Shown: positions 46,208-59,459, counted from the first letter of the stretch. The stretch is DNA of 64,000 nt from Dryas octopetala (GCA_963921425.1 OY992837.1:20476630-20540629), one strand, 5' to 3'. Notes: generated by a model from the letters alone, not told the origin. Translations and numbers: made by a program.

Positions 46208-49200
46208 GTTCTGAAAGAGCAAGAGCAGAGATATTGTCACAATATAAAATAGGTGTATGAGGCAGATTAAAGTGCAAATCTGCAAGTAAATTCTTGAGCC
46301 ATAAAATCTTAGAAGTAGTATCTGCCATGCTCCTGTATTCAGCCTCTGTTAAGCAACGAGAGACAACATTTTGTTTCTTGCTACACCAAGAAACAGGAGC
46401 TCCATTGAGAAGAATAACAAACCCTGTAGTTGACCTCCTGTCATTTGGATCACCTGCCCAATCAGCATCACAGTAAGCCTGTAATTAATCTAATTGAGCT
46501 AGACTATGACCACCTCTTCTGTATGTTAGACCAAAATCCAATGTACCTTTGATATACCTCACAATTCTTTTCACTATTGTAAGATGTTGCTCTGTGGGAT
46601 TTTGCATAAATTGACACGCACTATTGACACGATAGGCAATATCCGGCCTAGTAAAGGTCAAGTATTTTAAACAGCCTACCAAACTTCTGTAAAGTGATAT
46701 GTCACTGTCTGAAAGAAAAGGACCCTCATCCTGTAGAAGCTTCACTCCAGATTGACAAGGAGTAAAATGAGTATGACATGTGTCCATGCTTGCTTTGTGA
46801 ATGATTTCCTTGGCATATTTCTGTTTAGAAATAAATAATCCATCCTTCAAGTATTGAATCTGCAACCCCAAAAAATAATGCAGATCTCCAAGATCTTTCA
46901 TGTCAAATTCTTTTTGTAATTCAGTCTTGACCAGCTGAATATCATGTTCATTATTCCCAGTAAGAATAATGTCATCAACATATAGAAGAAGGTATACTTT
47001 TGAGGTTCCTGCAATCCTGAAAAACAATGATGGATCTGCACAAGATGAACTAAATCCTAGAGAAGGTAAATGAGTTGTGAGCCTATCATTCCATGCTCTA
47101 GGAGCCTGCTTGAGGCCATATAGGGATTTTTCCAACTTACAAACATAAGTGGGATGATTTGAATCTCAAATCTACCTGGTTGAGACATATACACTTCCTC
47201 CTTCAACAAGCCATGTAAAAAGGCATTCTTAACATCTAGTTGATGTAATTTCCATCCAAACTGAGTTGCCAATCCCAAAATTGTCCTAATTGTGGTATGC
47301 CTCATCACAGGACTAAAAGTCTCATCATAGTCAACCCCATGCTCTTAACTAAACCCCCTAGCAACTAACCTTGCTTTATGTCGAGCTACGGAACCATCTG
47401 AGTTTTTCTTAAGCTTAAAAATCCACTTACAACTAACTAGGTTCTTATGAGGGGGAAGAGGAACAAGAGACCAAGTCTTTTGTTGTAGCAAAGCAGTATA
47501 TTCATCCTGCATAGCTAATACCATTTTGGAATCTTCATTGCAACCTTATAGTTGGAAGGTTTTATAAGAGTAGGATCAGATGTTCCTGAAGTCATGATAG
47601 ACAAAAAACCTTTCTTCTGAAAGATACCTCTTTTACCCCTTGTAATCATGTTATGATCATTGATAGTAGCATTAGTAAGACCATGTACATGATGTACAAT
47701 GGTGATATCAGAATGATTATCAGGAGTAGTTGAATTTGCTAACACAAAAGATACACCACTCCCAGACATAGTACTAACTGATACATTATTGTTTTCTCCC
47801 TCAAATGAATAATTGTATGATGAAAACCACTCAACTCAAGATCAGTAATAGACTCATTCCCATCCCTATTCACTGTAGCAGTAGACTGAGAAGGTACAAA
47901 AGGAAACTGACTTGAATTATGAGCAATAAGAACTAAATCTATAGATGGTTGAGCTGATGTACTAGTTTGCTCACTGCTAGTTGAATCTCTAGAGACAAGT
48001 ATAGGCATAAAAGAAGAAGACTGAGTATAGTTAGGACCATGTGGAGACAGATTAGGATAAGAAAAGAACATAGAAATAGAACCAGCTTGAAGAGTAGGTT
48101 GCTAATTAGCTTTCAACATAAGAGAAGGAATGCACACTGATGGTTTTGTTGCATATGAAAAATGTTCTTCATCAAATAGAACATGTCTAGAAACAATATA
48201 TTTCCTAGCCACAGTGTTATAACAAATAAATCCCTTGTAGCCTAAGGCAATACCTAGAAACACAAATCTAACAGTTTTTGGTTGAAGTTTGTGTGAATTG
48301 TAAGGTTTCATCAAGGGGTAGCAAGCACAACCAAACACTCGCAAATGCTTTGTGGATGGTATGTTATGAAATAATTTTTCAAAGGGTGAAATCATGTTGA
48401 GAACAGCTGTTGGCATCCTATTTATAAGATAGGCAGCCATGACACAAGCATGATACCATGATTGATTTGGTAAGGATGCTGTTTGTAGTAGGGTAACAAC
48501 TGTTTCCCTAAGATGCCTATTTTTCCTCTCTGAAACACCATTTTGTTCAGGTGTATATGGACAAGACACTTGATGAACAATACCTTTAGAGGCTAGAAAA
48601 TCCCTCAACTGAGACCCTATGTATTCACCCCCACCATCAGTGCACAAAGACTTAATTGAAGTTGAAAAATGATTGGAAATATAAGCACAAAGAGATTGGA
48701 AAACAGAAAAGACACCACTTTTATTTATCAATGAAAAGATCCATGTATATTTTGTACAATCATCAATGAACAAGAAAAAATATCTAAAACCATCTAAAGA
48801 TTGAAAAGGAGCAGGTCCCATACATCAGAATGTAAAAGGTCAAAAGGATCTTTGCTTTTGGTAGCAGAAAGTTGGAAAGACAACTTACTAAATTTTCCAG
48901 CTAGACAAGGTTCACACATGGATGAAAAACTATTAGACTTACTAGATAGACTACATTTATTTAACATGGCATAAACAATGTCATTGGTAGGATGACCAAG
49001 CCTTTTATGCCACAAGGATTGCTTGATGTGTTGTCCAAGAAAGGCAGAACATGAACGTGAAGAAGATGAAGCATGTGAAGTAGATGGAAGGTGTAAAGGA
49101 AGAGGATAAAGTCCATTGCTACTCAGCCCCTTGTAGAGGATTTTTCTGTGCACCTTGTCCTGAATACAACACATATATTCATCAAGCCACATTAGACAAT

Positions 49201-50455
49201 TGTTATCTTTACACAATTGATAAGCTGAGAGGAGATGAGTAGCAAGATTAGGAATGTGTAAAATGTCTTGTAGTTTGAGAGAGCCATGAGGTGTAAGCAA
49301 TTGACTATTATCATTGTTAGATATATGCATAGCCTCACCATTTCCAACATTAACAGAATTAGTTGTAGGATATACAGTCACACCAGTGAGATGCTGAACC
49401 TCATTTGTCATATGATGAGTGGCCCCTGTGTCAGCAAGTCAAACTGGAGTGGTGGAAGCATACATGGCAAAAGGAGCAGAAGCATTCGGTTGTGTTTGTC
49501 CAGGAAAACCAATAAGAAAGAAACATGTATCAGCTGTATGACCCTTCCTGCCACATATTTGACATGCCATAGATGAGATAGAACCACTATTCCTAGTCTG
49601 AAAATTGTTGAGTAACCTACATGTATGTGCGCCATGCCATGACCATGCTTGCCACATAGCTGACAAGTAATACCAGAATTCCAACCACTGTGAGCATTAG
49701 AATTGCCACTAAAGTTGCCATTAAAATTGCCTTGAGACCTGCCAGTATATCCAGAGTGATGAAACTGTCCACCATAATTGTTGTTGTGAGAACTAAACTG
49801 GTTATGAAAACCACCAGTGTTATGAAAACAATGATTGTGACCAAGACCACCAAAGAATCTGCCACCATTATTATACTTGCCCCTTCCTCTAGCAAAAAAT
49901 CCAGATGATCCATATGATCCAGAGGGACAATCATAAGGACCAAGAGGAACATGAAAATTAAAACCTGGAGGAACACTAGGAGTAGTAGGAAAGGAAAATC
50001 CTGGTGGAATAGTATGAGCAGGCTAAGAAACCATATTAGATGAGTGAGAAGGTAGCAAAGCAGACTGAGTGGTAAAGGAATTAGAAGGAGCCTGAGCTTG
50101 TGTGACCATAGCAGTACGAAGAAGCAATGAAGTGTCCTTGGTATCATTGTCAATATCAATTTCAGCAGCTTTTAGAAGAGTTTTCAATTCACTCATGGAA
50201 TAGGTAACAAATTGAGCTCGAATGACAGTTTTCATAGCTACAAATTCTAATGGTAAGCCACGAAGAATAGTGACTACCACATCCTCATCTTCAAGAAAAA
50301 CACGCAACAGTAGTAAGGGCATCCCGAGCTGTACGTCTTGACCTTGTCAAGATATACTTCAATCAAGTCTGACCCTTTCTTTAATTCTTGTAAGTTGGAT
50401 TTCAGCTGAAGAATATTTTGACGAAAAGGTGCAACAAACTTCTGTTTGACCAAAT
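46208..50455 (-). pseudogene. Copia-type gag-pol fossil, both ends truncated
   Basis: Read on the minus strand, domains follow Ty1/copia order. Gag tail with two CCHC fingers (near 49660-49550, e.g. CQICGRKGHTADTC); protease (ADTGATHHMT at about 49430); GAG-pre-integrase (LWHKRLGHP); integrase (FLFIDDCTKYTWIF, CTDGGGEY, YTPEQNGVSERKNRHLRETV); RT ([22 protein letters not shown]); and Copia RNase H (CDADWAGDPNDRRST, CDNISALALS). It stops abruptly after ALALS at about 46208, and gag starts within QKFVAPFRQNILQ at about 50455. No LTRs are found. Breaks include TGA near 49439, a frameshift near 48810, TAG at 48102, frameshifts near 47790, 47520 and 47160, and TAA near 46487. Resembles RE1/RE2-type elements. 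An old relic. Confidence 0.88.
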
Positions 50456-51440
50456 ATAAAATATAAAACAATAAAGTAGATGAAAGGAAAATAAAGTAAA
50501 TAAGGGGGCAAGAACTCAAATATTAAATCTAAATATGAAAAATTACAACTTTTAGGTGTTGGAAATTTAAACAATGGTATGAAAACCAAGGTTAGGATTT
50601 CACACCACTATATACAAACCTAGTAAATTTCTAGTAATTTCCCAAAGAGAGGAAGACACCTAAAACTTAACTTGATGCCCTCACCAAAGATATTTACGTT
50701 TTAAGCACAAAATAAATGATTTTTTTATGATAGATCTTATTCTTGCTTAAAGATACAACTTCTAAGTATCCCAAGTGAAACCAAATTTTAGTAACAAGTA
50801 GATATAAATTTTATTGTTTTATATTTTAGTTGTATTTTATTTTTAAATTAATTTAGAGTTTTAAATTTAGTGTATTTTTTTGCAACACTCCCTTAGGTTC
50901 GATCTCCTCTTCTATATGAACTTTATTACAAAGACTCGTATACTTGCGAGAAAAATAATGAAATAAATTTTACAACAAGGGCCAGGAAGGCCATTCATTT
51001 CCCCATGACAAGGAGAAGATTGTAGGGACAAAAGTTATTAATCTGTGAATTGTAATGTTGTATCACAAATTTTTTTTGACCAATAATGTTGTATCACAAA
51101 TTGATACACTATGCTGTATCACAAAATACACTAATGTTGTATCACAAATTGATAGATAGGATTAATGGCAATTGGTGGCCTTGCTCTCTTGAATACTGGG
51201 CTGGCCCATGTATACTTAAGCCCATAATGACACCTGCCTTGCTACTTGCTAGTTGCTGGGCCGTGAATGTTATGCATGTAATTGAATCGAGTCTTTGATT
51301 TTGTTGTCTTGGCCCAGTTAATATTTGATCCAAATTTGCGAAATTTGCGTCCTATTAAGGTTCACACTTCACAATAGGCTTACCCTTTCTCAGTTTCTCT
51401 GTCTCTCAGTCGTCTTCCTCTCCTTTTCGCTGGCTGTTGT
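50456..51440. other. Gene-free repeat-like region
   Basis: AT-rich. Text at about 50885-50960 ('cttaggttcgatctcctcttct', 'cgtatacttgcgag') resembles leader regions of plant gypsy elements, but nothing further supports an element. The phrase 'atgttgtatcacaaattgata' is repeated at about 51085 and 51131. No gene seen. Confidence 0.35.
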
Positions 51441-51799
51441 AAGGCCTTCCACTATCCTACCTGAAAATGTGACTTAAAACTCATTTTGGATTACAAATGG
51501 CTTACACTCAAACACTATGGACCGGAAAATGTGACCCAAGAGAAGGTGTAACCAAAGTATAACCCAAATCCGGGTCTCACTGTGAGCCAAAATGGCTGTG
51601 ACCCAAATGCAAAAAAGTGAAGCCCACGTGATGTTGCAAGAGGAGAGAGAGTGAAACAAAGCTTAAAAGCAAGTGGGCCCAGCCTGTTGATTTGGTCGGC
51701 TATTACATGGTGCGACGCGCCTGGGCTTTGTGCTGGTCACCAACCGTCTAGATTAAATGATTGTTGGTGATCAATGGTTGCCATCTTTTGTCTGTTAGA

Positions 51800-51840
<41 letters not shown>

Positions 51841-52415
51841 GGACCAATTTGAATAGAGGGCTTGGATTAATGGACCGTTGATTATCAACAGTCCAGATTG
51901 CCTAACTTTTTTTTTAAAAAAAACAAATTATTAATAAATCATTTAAAATTGAAATAGTACCCGAAAAATTGCCAAAAAATTTCAAACATTTTTAAAAATT
52001 CCCCAAAACCCTCCAACGACTATATTCTCAAATGGGTCTATATATACCATACAACACCTATAGTTTTTCATCACAAACTACAACCTTTGGTAACCAAATT
52101 TTGCACAAATTTTTTTTTCTCATTAACCTTATTTTAAAGATCTTATTAAAATATATTCAATATTCAATATTAATCTTATTTTAAAGATCTCATTATAATA
52201 AAATCAATGATATAATTTTTATAATTATTTGAGTTTTAAATTAAAAATTAAATATCACTTAATTAATATTAGCCATATTTTAAATAGGTGTAAAACACTG
52301 TGACTCAAAATGGGTCACAGCACCATTGCATTAAGAAATGAGTTACAACACTATTTGTGACTCAAAATAGGTTTTGGGTCACAAAAAAAAGGGTCTTACC
52401 ATAGTAGAAGGCCTA
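51441..52415. mobile_element. Non-autonomous TIR element with 8-bp TSD
   Basis: Element 51449-52407 is flanked by AAGGCCTT (51441-51448) and AAGGCCTA (52408-52415). The left end 'CCACTATCC...TGTGACTTAAAACTC' and the reverse complement of the right end 'CTACTATGG...TGTGACCCAAAACCT' are alike, with similarity to about 60 bases. The motif 'gtgaccca' recurs within. The interior carries a ~58-base T run (about 51782-51837) and no transposase. An 8-bp duplication suggests hAT, but the termini are not classical, so the superfamily is open. Confidence 0.6.
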
Positions 52416-52594
52416 AGGTAATAAGAAGAAGACTCTACCCCTCTTGTTAATTAATTAATTTTATTTTTGGCCATGAAACTAGAAATTAGGTTTTCGATAC
52501 TGATTATTTAAAGCTAATCCACAGCAACAGTAGATATTATATATGAGTGATCTTACGTACTGATTCTTACATTACAGGGTAGGCTATATTATAT

Positions 52595-53513
52595 ATGGCT
52601 GTTCGTTGTGTGCTTGGAAAGCTGGGAAAGAGTAGTAAATGTAATTTTCAGAATCATGGAAAACTTATCAATATTCTTGGGAATTTTCAGACCGCAGCTA
52701 TCAACTACAACCAGAAGATGGTATTCCCTTTTGATTTTGGGGGCCATGAAAATCGTATTCCCATACCCAAAGCTACTAAGAATAAGGTACATGTACCGGG
52801 TGTATGTATATGATTTCATGCCTGCTCTAGTTTGCTTGCTACTAAAGTGCTAAATTGCTAATACCCCATCTTCAACACCAACAGCTCTATGATTATCATA
52901 TGGAAATAGGAGGATTAGGGCCTGCCCGTTTCGCCAAACAAGAGTTCAACAGGATGATCAAGGTATACAAATTTATATATAAATTAATTAAACTCATTAG
53001 CCCTTTCTTCTGTTTAGCTAGAATACAATGCACGTTTCTTACTTTTACAAATGGTTTTGTAAAGTGTAAACTAATGTTTAATAATTTTCTTTACATATCT
53101 AATGGAATTGGTTTGGCTCCTCTTGTAGAATGCCCAACTGCAGTTTGTGAGAGTGCTTAGAGCATCCTGGGTATGTGGCGATCCTAGAATTTATTGGTAC
53201 CGTTCTTATTATGTACTATTGGAGGCAGTTGATGGGGGTGTGGTGAAATTCTATGCAGCAACAGTTTCGATAGAATCACCTCTAGATGGCATGTGGTTGG
53301 AAGACTTGTATCTTATCGTTGACAATAAAAACTATCCTTTAAAACTCTATGATCACTTAGGTAAGGTCTTCTGATTCAGTAATGTCATGATCATTGCATG
53401 TGTAGATAGTTAATAGCTAATTTGGCATGTTAACTTATGCCTGATTATATATTTAAATTAATTGATATTGATCCATTTATTTGCTTGTAGCAGACAACTT
53501 TTTTGATGAATGA
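52595..53513 (+). CDS. Small cystatin-like protein A
   Basis: Exons 52595-52786, 52885-52962, 53129-53360 and a short last exon 53494-53513, phase-consistent, ~174 aa. Exon 2 has GPARFAKQEFN, matching the LARFAV-xxHN helix of plant cystatins; exon 3 has NAQLQFVRVLRASW and YYVLLEAVDGG...KFYAATVSI, following the cystatin strand pattern. The inhibitory QxVxG loop is not present, so protease inhibition is doubtful. The N-terminal 64 residues (MAVRCVLGKLGK, FDFGGHENR) are not part of a cystatin domain but are conserved in paralogue B at 61540-62582. No signal peptide is evident. The last acceptor reads TTGTAGCAG, a NAGNAG site that could add one Ala. The ending is the least certain part; a coding-looking stretch at 53693-53770 (RGYCKGQSAYHAWIIRF) may be an alternative 3' exon. 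Confidence 0.6.
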
Positions 53514-54134
53514 TGCTTCATCTGGGGAGTTCGAGATCATTTGGTATGTCTTTATTTCTTTATGTATGCATGCTTAATGCATTGTAATTGCTAATATGCA
53601 TGGTTGTCTAAGACTCTAATGCATGTGCACAAGTTATTTTATGATCAGTTACAGCATTTCATGATTAATGCAGCCTTATGGCATAACTTAACAGATTGAG
53701 GTGAAGGTGCTGCGTGGTTACTGCAAGGGCCAAAGTGCCTACCATGCATGGATAATCCGCTTTCAATAGTCTCCTAGCTTTAGTTCTAGCCTATTGATTT
53801 ATTATCATGGACTATTCTCCATAAGACTGGTGTATGAATACAATTTTATTTTTAATTGCCTTTGTTAGTGTCTAAACGATACCGTATTTTCATTCTTATA
53901 TAATATATATAGTTTTGCACATATTAGGAATTTCTTATGAATTTTAAATCAATAAATTGGGGAAACTAAGGTTGTGCGGCCCAATGGTTTGAATGTGTTA
54001 GGTTTTTTTGGTAAGCATTAGGAACCATGAAACGTTGACCCTATTAGGAAGGGAACCATAATGAAATGCTCTCTCAGCAACTAAGGAAGATAATTGCTGA
54101 TCTATCCAATTTACAGATGTTTCTATATCAGCAA

Positions 54135-54222
<88 letters not shown>

Positions 54223-54474
54223 TCTATATTTTAGTATCTATATTTTCTTGGTAAAGAGTTTTTATATTTTTTAGTTGTCTAATTTGTATTGTTTAATATT
54301 TGAGAGGAAACGGTGCTTGAATATGACGATAAACATAATTGTACCTTTGTTTTGGGAGTGCCAGAGGCAGAATTGTACCTTTGGAGCTAGCATAACCATT
54401 GAGTCTTAAGGATTATAAAGTATGTGTTATAGACTTATTAGAGTGTTATGTTAGGAGCTTCTGTAGGTATGTAG
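53514..54474. other. 3' flank with long (CT)n tract
   Basis: Contains the possible alternative exon of cystatin-like gene A (about 53693-53770) and a long (CT)n microsatellite at about 54137-54218. The Ser/Leu repeat ORF across the microsatellite is an artefact. Confidence 0.5.
54137..54218. repeat. (CT)n microsatellite, about 40 units
   Basis: Uninterrupted CT dinucleotides spanning over 80 bases, the longest microsatellite in the window. Confidence 0.9.
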
Positions 54475-54703
54475 ATGGAAATGCATGTTGTAAGCTTGTA
54501 GCTGTATTCATTAAATTGGGTGAGAAACGCAGACTGCCATTGTTCTCTGCATAGCTTGTAGTTGTAGTCATTAAATTGAGAGAAATGCAAAACTTCCATT
54601 TATTCTCTATATGCAGAGTTAATGAGGTTAGTTTGATGAATAAGTGGATCTATAAGAAACACAGCTAGTGATATGATAGTACATGCGCAAATTACATATT
54701 TCA

Positions 54704-55410
54704 TCACTTGTGATCATTTTGGAGCATCTCCCTGCTGATTGTGTTTCTCTGCTCTGTGAAACCTTTTCCTTCATCAGTCACCCTCTTACAACATCTGAGA
54801 CACAAATGTTTGATGAGTGGATTCCCCTGGCCAAGAACAGATAGGTCATAACCAGTGATTTCTGCTCCTGCAAGATTCAGCATGGCTAAGGTTCCAAGGG
54901 ATGAAATGGAACTGAGGCAGGAATCTGCTATGCTCCTATAGCCACATAGGTCAAGCACCTCCAGGACCCTATAACTAGCTATAAGACTGCAGGACAATAA
55001 TTTGAAAGGTCTACAAAGGCCAAGTCTGACAAAAGGAAGGCATTACGTGCTTCGAATTTCTTCAACTTCATACAATAGTGTAAGATTGATGCGGAGCCTG
55101 CATCACTGACTTTGGAAAACCCACAATCACAGATGCTAGACACTTGCAGCCCTCGGAAAGAAGAAACATGGCCATATTATTTACTCTTTTGAACGAGAAT
55201 TGGTGGTTTTGTCTACCTCGAATAAGAGAATACCGTGAAACAATGACAAGAGGCCAAATATTGATCCGGATGTTGGTTAAGTCATGGTTCAGCAATGGTT
55301 CTATATCTGGTCTGTCTTCAAGATCTAACTCTACCAAAAGGGGAAGATTACCAGCAATGGCAATGATTAGTTCATTGATATAAGATCCAAGACAAGCGAC
55401 AAGCACTGCA
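54704..55410 (-). pseudogene. F-box/LRR (FBL10-like) fragment, copy 1
   Basis: Minus-strand translation in pieces gives LPLLVELDLEDRPDIEPLLN, RQNHQFSFKRVNNMAMFLLS, then leucine-rich repeats (VLEVLDLCGYRSIADSCLSS, AMLNLAGAEITGYDLSVLGQ, HLCLRCCKRVTDEG). The order and phrasing match the leucine-rich part of plant F-box/LRR-repeat protein 10 (At2g17020 type, from memory), a substrate-adaptor class of SCF ubiquitin ligases. There is no F-box or start, there are frameshifts, and a ~31-base deletion at 54999 disrupts the frame that copy 2 keeps open. The fragment ends in unrelated sequence after RVTDEG. Confidence 0.75.
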
Positions 55411-56159
55411 ATGCGAGTCCAGATGACAATGGAATTATTGGGGGTGCTGATACTAGCTGTTTGAAAATAGTTGTTAGCAGCACCAACTCTAAATCTATCT
55501 ATGAGACGGATTGCATCATGCTCAATCCACTGGCTGCAACTTCATGCATTTGAGAGTATTAGGCAGGCAGAATTTATCCCTCGAAACTTTAAAGATAAAA
55601 ACTGTATGATTACAAAATTTATAACAAAAATAAACTCAAGGTTCTGTACCTTTTATAGTGAAACATGTCCTTGCTTCTTCTGCTAGGCAGTCTCTCCAAA
55701 CCCATCTCCTTGCTTCTTCTGCTCCATCTCTATTCTTGCTGCAACTGCGCAGTGTTGTCAACTTATCTGTATGTGTATATTGTTGGCCCAGGAACCCACA
55801 ATCCAACAACAGGCAAAGCCAACTGGATTTGCTAGGCTATTTGGATTTCACAACTATTTCTTTGTAACCACGCTCGTCAGAAGTGGAAAAACAAATACAT
55901 ACGCAATTGTATGTTCAAATGACTTGTGCAGTTGAATCTTGAAGAAAACCTTCCAATGTTTTACTGATTTTGGCATTAAATGATAGTTTTATAATTGAAT
56001 GTACTTTAATTTTGTATTAGTAGCAGATAAAACAATCGCAAAAGGAAGTGAGAAACAAACACATTCTTTTGTTGATGAGGAAAGTCTAATGCATATTCAG
56101 ATGCTAACAAAAGCAGTGAAATAACAGATTCCTCTATTAGTAGGAAAGTTTAACATGTG

Positions 56160-56563
56160 AAGCAGTAATGCTGTTTCAAATATACAGTTCAGATGTTGAA
56201 CAAGGATGCCATCACTATCTGCATACAACCATTCGCCTTCACGAATCAAGGTTCCTGCAATGTTGATAAAAGGTTGTTTTTCGCCGACGCTTTTTCATCC
56301 CATATTCTGAGCCAAGTTCGCTCCGACCAAAGCACATCTCATGCTTCATCCACCATCAATAACTAAAACTCTTCCTTCACGTCTGGTTTTGAGAAGCTCT
56401 CTAACCAAGACATTGTCCTCAAACACCCTTAGAGTGACAATGGGACCTGAGAATGCTTGACATTGTCCATACATCTGGAACATTGGCAGGCAGAACACGA
56501 AATTCATCTTGCCAAAAGGGCTGTATTTGTATCGCAAGCTTCAGCAGTTGCTAAGAAAGCCAT
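56160..56563 (-). pseudogene. RraA-like fragment, copy 1
   Basis: The minus strand starts at an ATG (56563) with an [16 protein letters not shown] N-terminus, then out of frame [20 protein letters not shown] and [19 protein letters not shown]. This is the start of the plant RraA-like family (regulator of ribonuclease E activity-like / 4-hydroxy-4-methyl-2-oxoglutarate aldolase), whose members have [14 protein letters not shown] and [10 protein letters not shown]. Frame breaks and a ~115-base deletion at about 56288, which removes the middle of the domain, make it dead. Confidence 0.7.
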
Positions 56564-56895
56564 ATTTGTCCTGCAGATACAGTTTTACACGTCATTAAAA
56601 TGTGGTACTGCAAATAAAACTACCAAAGAATAAGTTACAAAAAGCTTTCGCAGTACTTTCTAGAGTACTAGTACAAAGTAGAGGCTCTAAAAGAACCATA
56701 GTAATATAGTATACACACAAATATTACATGGCACCAGCATTATGACTGTTTTATATAACACCATAGTTACATTTCATATTTACATTCCATATAGCCGAAT
56801 AAGGGAAAGAACATAGCTTCTGAGATATATTATCATCTTCACTTGAGTTCTACACACTTGAAAACTATGTAAGTCAAGGGATCTAGTATATTGTA

Positions 56896-56928
<33 letters not shown>
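56896..56928. repeat. (CA)n microsatellite
   Basis: About 16 CA units present only in unit 1 of the tandem duplication; the matching region in unit 2 is deleted. Confidence 0.85.
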
Positions 56929-56930
<2 letters not shown>

Positions 56931-57970
56931 CTCGCATCAAGGATAGCAGAATAAATTAAACTAGCAGATAAGTCAAAGCCACATCTTCATATATATGGAT
57001 TCTAAGGAAAGCTTATCAGGCCGAGCTCAAACCTCCCTAAACGCTCTACAAGTCGAATGAGCAGCAGAAGATTAAAGACTCTTGGTTAACAAAGTTCAAA
57101 TAAACTCAATTCTCCTTTGTGCTATAATTAATTCACCCCACATTTAATTGGATTGAGTTCAAGTCTCATGCTATTACTGATATTTGTTATATCTATTCCC
57201 ATTTTGATCTAAATTTCTTGTTCAAGTAGAGGGGAAAAAACAATTTGATCAGAACAATACAGATCTGTCGAAATCCATATCTATTTCAATTGTGATCCAA
57301 ATTGTTTGTCCAAAAAGGACAAAAAAGAGTTGTCAGTACAAAAAGACAGAAACAAGAAAAAATTAGCTGTCAGTTGGAAGGGAAGAAATGGTTATAAACA
57401 AAAACAAACTTGTATCGGCAGAGGCTACAACCAGCCACTCACTCACTCTCTCACTCGGATTTGTATCAGCAAAGACTACAACCAGAGTTTGTCTCAAATT
57501 TGGCTTATGGCACATCAAACTGAGTATTTCATAAAGGAATAAAAACCCAAACAAGTTTTTATTCTTTCATGAATAAAATTACAAAGGTGATATAATAATA
57601 TCAAATTCAGTATTGGAGGGGAAACATGCGCAAGGTGCTTAGCATCTCATCCTCAACAGGATATCCTCTTCTAATCCTTGGAACCTTTACCATCCCCTTT
57701 TCCTGACGACCTATTAACAGCAGAGATGACAATTTTTGTACATGGAAATGTACGTTGTAAGCTTGTAGCTGTATTCATTGAATTGGGTGAGAATTGCAGA
57801 CTGCCATTGTTCTCTGCATAGCTTGTAGTTGTAGTCATTAAATTGAGAGAAATGCAAAACTTCCATTTATTCTCTATATGCAGAGTTAATGAGGTTAGTT
57901 TGATGAATAAGTGGATCTATAAGAAACACAGCTAGTGATATGATAGTACATGCGCAAATTACATATTTCA

Positions 57971-58720
57971 TCACTTGTGATCATTTTGGAGCATCTCCCT
58001 GCTGATTGTGTTTCTCTGCTCTGTGAAACCTTTTCCTTCATCAGTCACCCTCTTACAACATCTGAGACACAAATGTTTGATGAGTGGATTCCCCTGGCCA
58101 AGAACAGATAGGTCATAACCAGTGATTTCTTCTCCTGCAAGATTCAGCATGGCTAAGGTTCCAAGGGATGAAATGGAACTGAGGCAGGAATCTGCTATGC
58201 TCCTATAGCCACACAGGTCAAGCACCTCCAGGACCCTAGAACTAGCTATAAGACTGCAGGACAATAATTTCACCTCAACCAGGGAACATGGGAACTCAGT
58301 AAGGTCTACAAAGGCCAAGTCTGACAAAAGGAAGGCATTACGTGCTTCGAATTTCTTCAACTTCATACAATAGTGTAAGATTGATGCGGAGCCTGCATCA
58401 CTGACTTTGGAAAACCCACAATCACAGACGCTAGACACTTGCAGCCCTGGGAAAGAAGAAACATGGCCATATTATTTACTCTTTTGAACGAGAATTGGTG
58501 GTTTTGTCTACCTCGAATAAGAGAATACTGTGAAGCGATGACAAGAGGCCAAATATTGAATCCTGATGTTGGTTAAGTCATGGTTCAGCAATGGTTCTAT
58601 ATCTGGTCTGTCTTCAAGATCTAACTCTACCAAAAGGGGAAGATTACCAGCAATGGCAATGATAAGTTCATTGATATAAGATCCAAGACAAGCGACAAGC
58701 ACGCAATGTGAGTCCAGATG
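57971..58720 (-). pseudogene. F-box/LRR (FBL10-like) fragment, copy 2
   Basis: A 155-codon frame at 58438-57971 is open through SSVCDCGFSKVSDAGSASIL, LKKFEARNAFLLSDLAFVDL, SLVEVKLLSCSLI, VLEVLDLCGYRSIADSCLSS and HLCLRCCKRVTDEG. Upstream, at 58702-58508, lies NLPLLVELDLEDRPDIEPLL. These are consecutive leucine-rich repeats of the FBL10-type F-box protein, longer and less damaged than copy 1. There is no F-box start, the frame changes between the two blocks, and the C-terminal repeats are replaced by an unrelated tail. A further upstream piece (about 58968-59115, absent from unit 1) may be another exon of the same gene. Confidence 0.75.
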
Positions 58721-59459
58721 ACAATGGAATTATTGGGAGTGCTGATACTAGCTGTTTGAAAATAGTTGTTAGCAGCACCAACTCTAAATCTATCTATGAG
58801 ACAGATTGCATCATGCTCAATCCACTGGCTGTAACTTCATGCATTTGAGAGTATTAGGCAGGCAGAATTTATCCCTCGAAACTTTAGAGATAAAGACTGT
58901 ATGATTACAAAATTTATAACAAAAATAAACTTAAGGTTCTGTTCCTTTTATAGTGAAACATGCTTTCTTCAGAACAATACCGAGGGACGAGTCATCAAGG
59001 TGGAAGCAATTAAGGGTGAGACTGAGAAGTTCATAGCTCTGCTAAGTGCTAACGCATGCAACTGAGCAAAGGGTGTCTATTTCCAGCTTCAGAAGCACCT
59101 CTTTTACCAATACGCTGCTAGGCAGTCTCTCCAAACCCATCTCCTTGCTTCTTCTGCTCCATCTCTAATCTGGCTGCAACTGCGCAGTGTTGTCAACTTA
59201 TCTGTATGTGTATATTGTTGGCCCAGGAACCCACAATCCAACAAAAGGCAAAGCTCACTGGATTTGCTAGGCTATTTGGATGTCACAACTATTTCTTTGA
59301 AGAAAACCTTCCAATGTTTTACTGATTTTGGCATTAAATGATAGTTTTATAATTGAATATACTTTAATTTTGTATTAGTAGCAGATAAAACAATCGCATA
59401 AGGAAGTGAGAAACAAACACATTCTTTTGTTGACGAGGAAAGTCTAATGCATATTCAGA

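Larger units (their letters stand above)
54475..57736. repeat. Tandem segmental duplication, unit 1
   Basis: Unit 1 (54475-57736) and unit 2 (57737-61172) are near-identical over most of their lengths and directly abut. Both begin 'atggaaatg(c/t)a(t/c)gttgtaagcttgtag' and end 'cagcagagatgacaatt'. Unit 1 lacks ~31 bases at 54999, ~140 bases at about 55668 and ~115 bases at about 56288 that unit 2 keeps. Unit 1 alone has ~75 bases at 55864-55937 and a (CA)n tract at 56896-56928. Confidence 0.9.

Noticed and set aside
46485-50589. Treating the Copia stretch as an intact gene or domesticated pol
   Set aside because: Many frameshifts and stops, truncation at both ends and no LTRs; it is a relic.
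54066-54254. ORF with a long Ser-Leu repeat; similar frames at 30136-30339 and 31196-31378
   Set aside because: Pure translations of (CT)n/(GA)n microsatellites.
57306-57542. 78-codon ORF duplicated exactly at 60746-60982
   Set aside because: Its identity reflects the recent tandem duplication, not selection; Lys/Gln-rich with no recognisable features.
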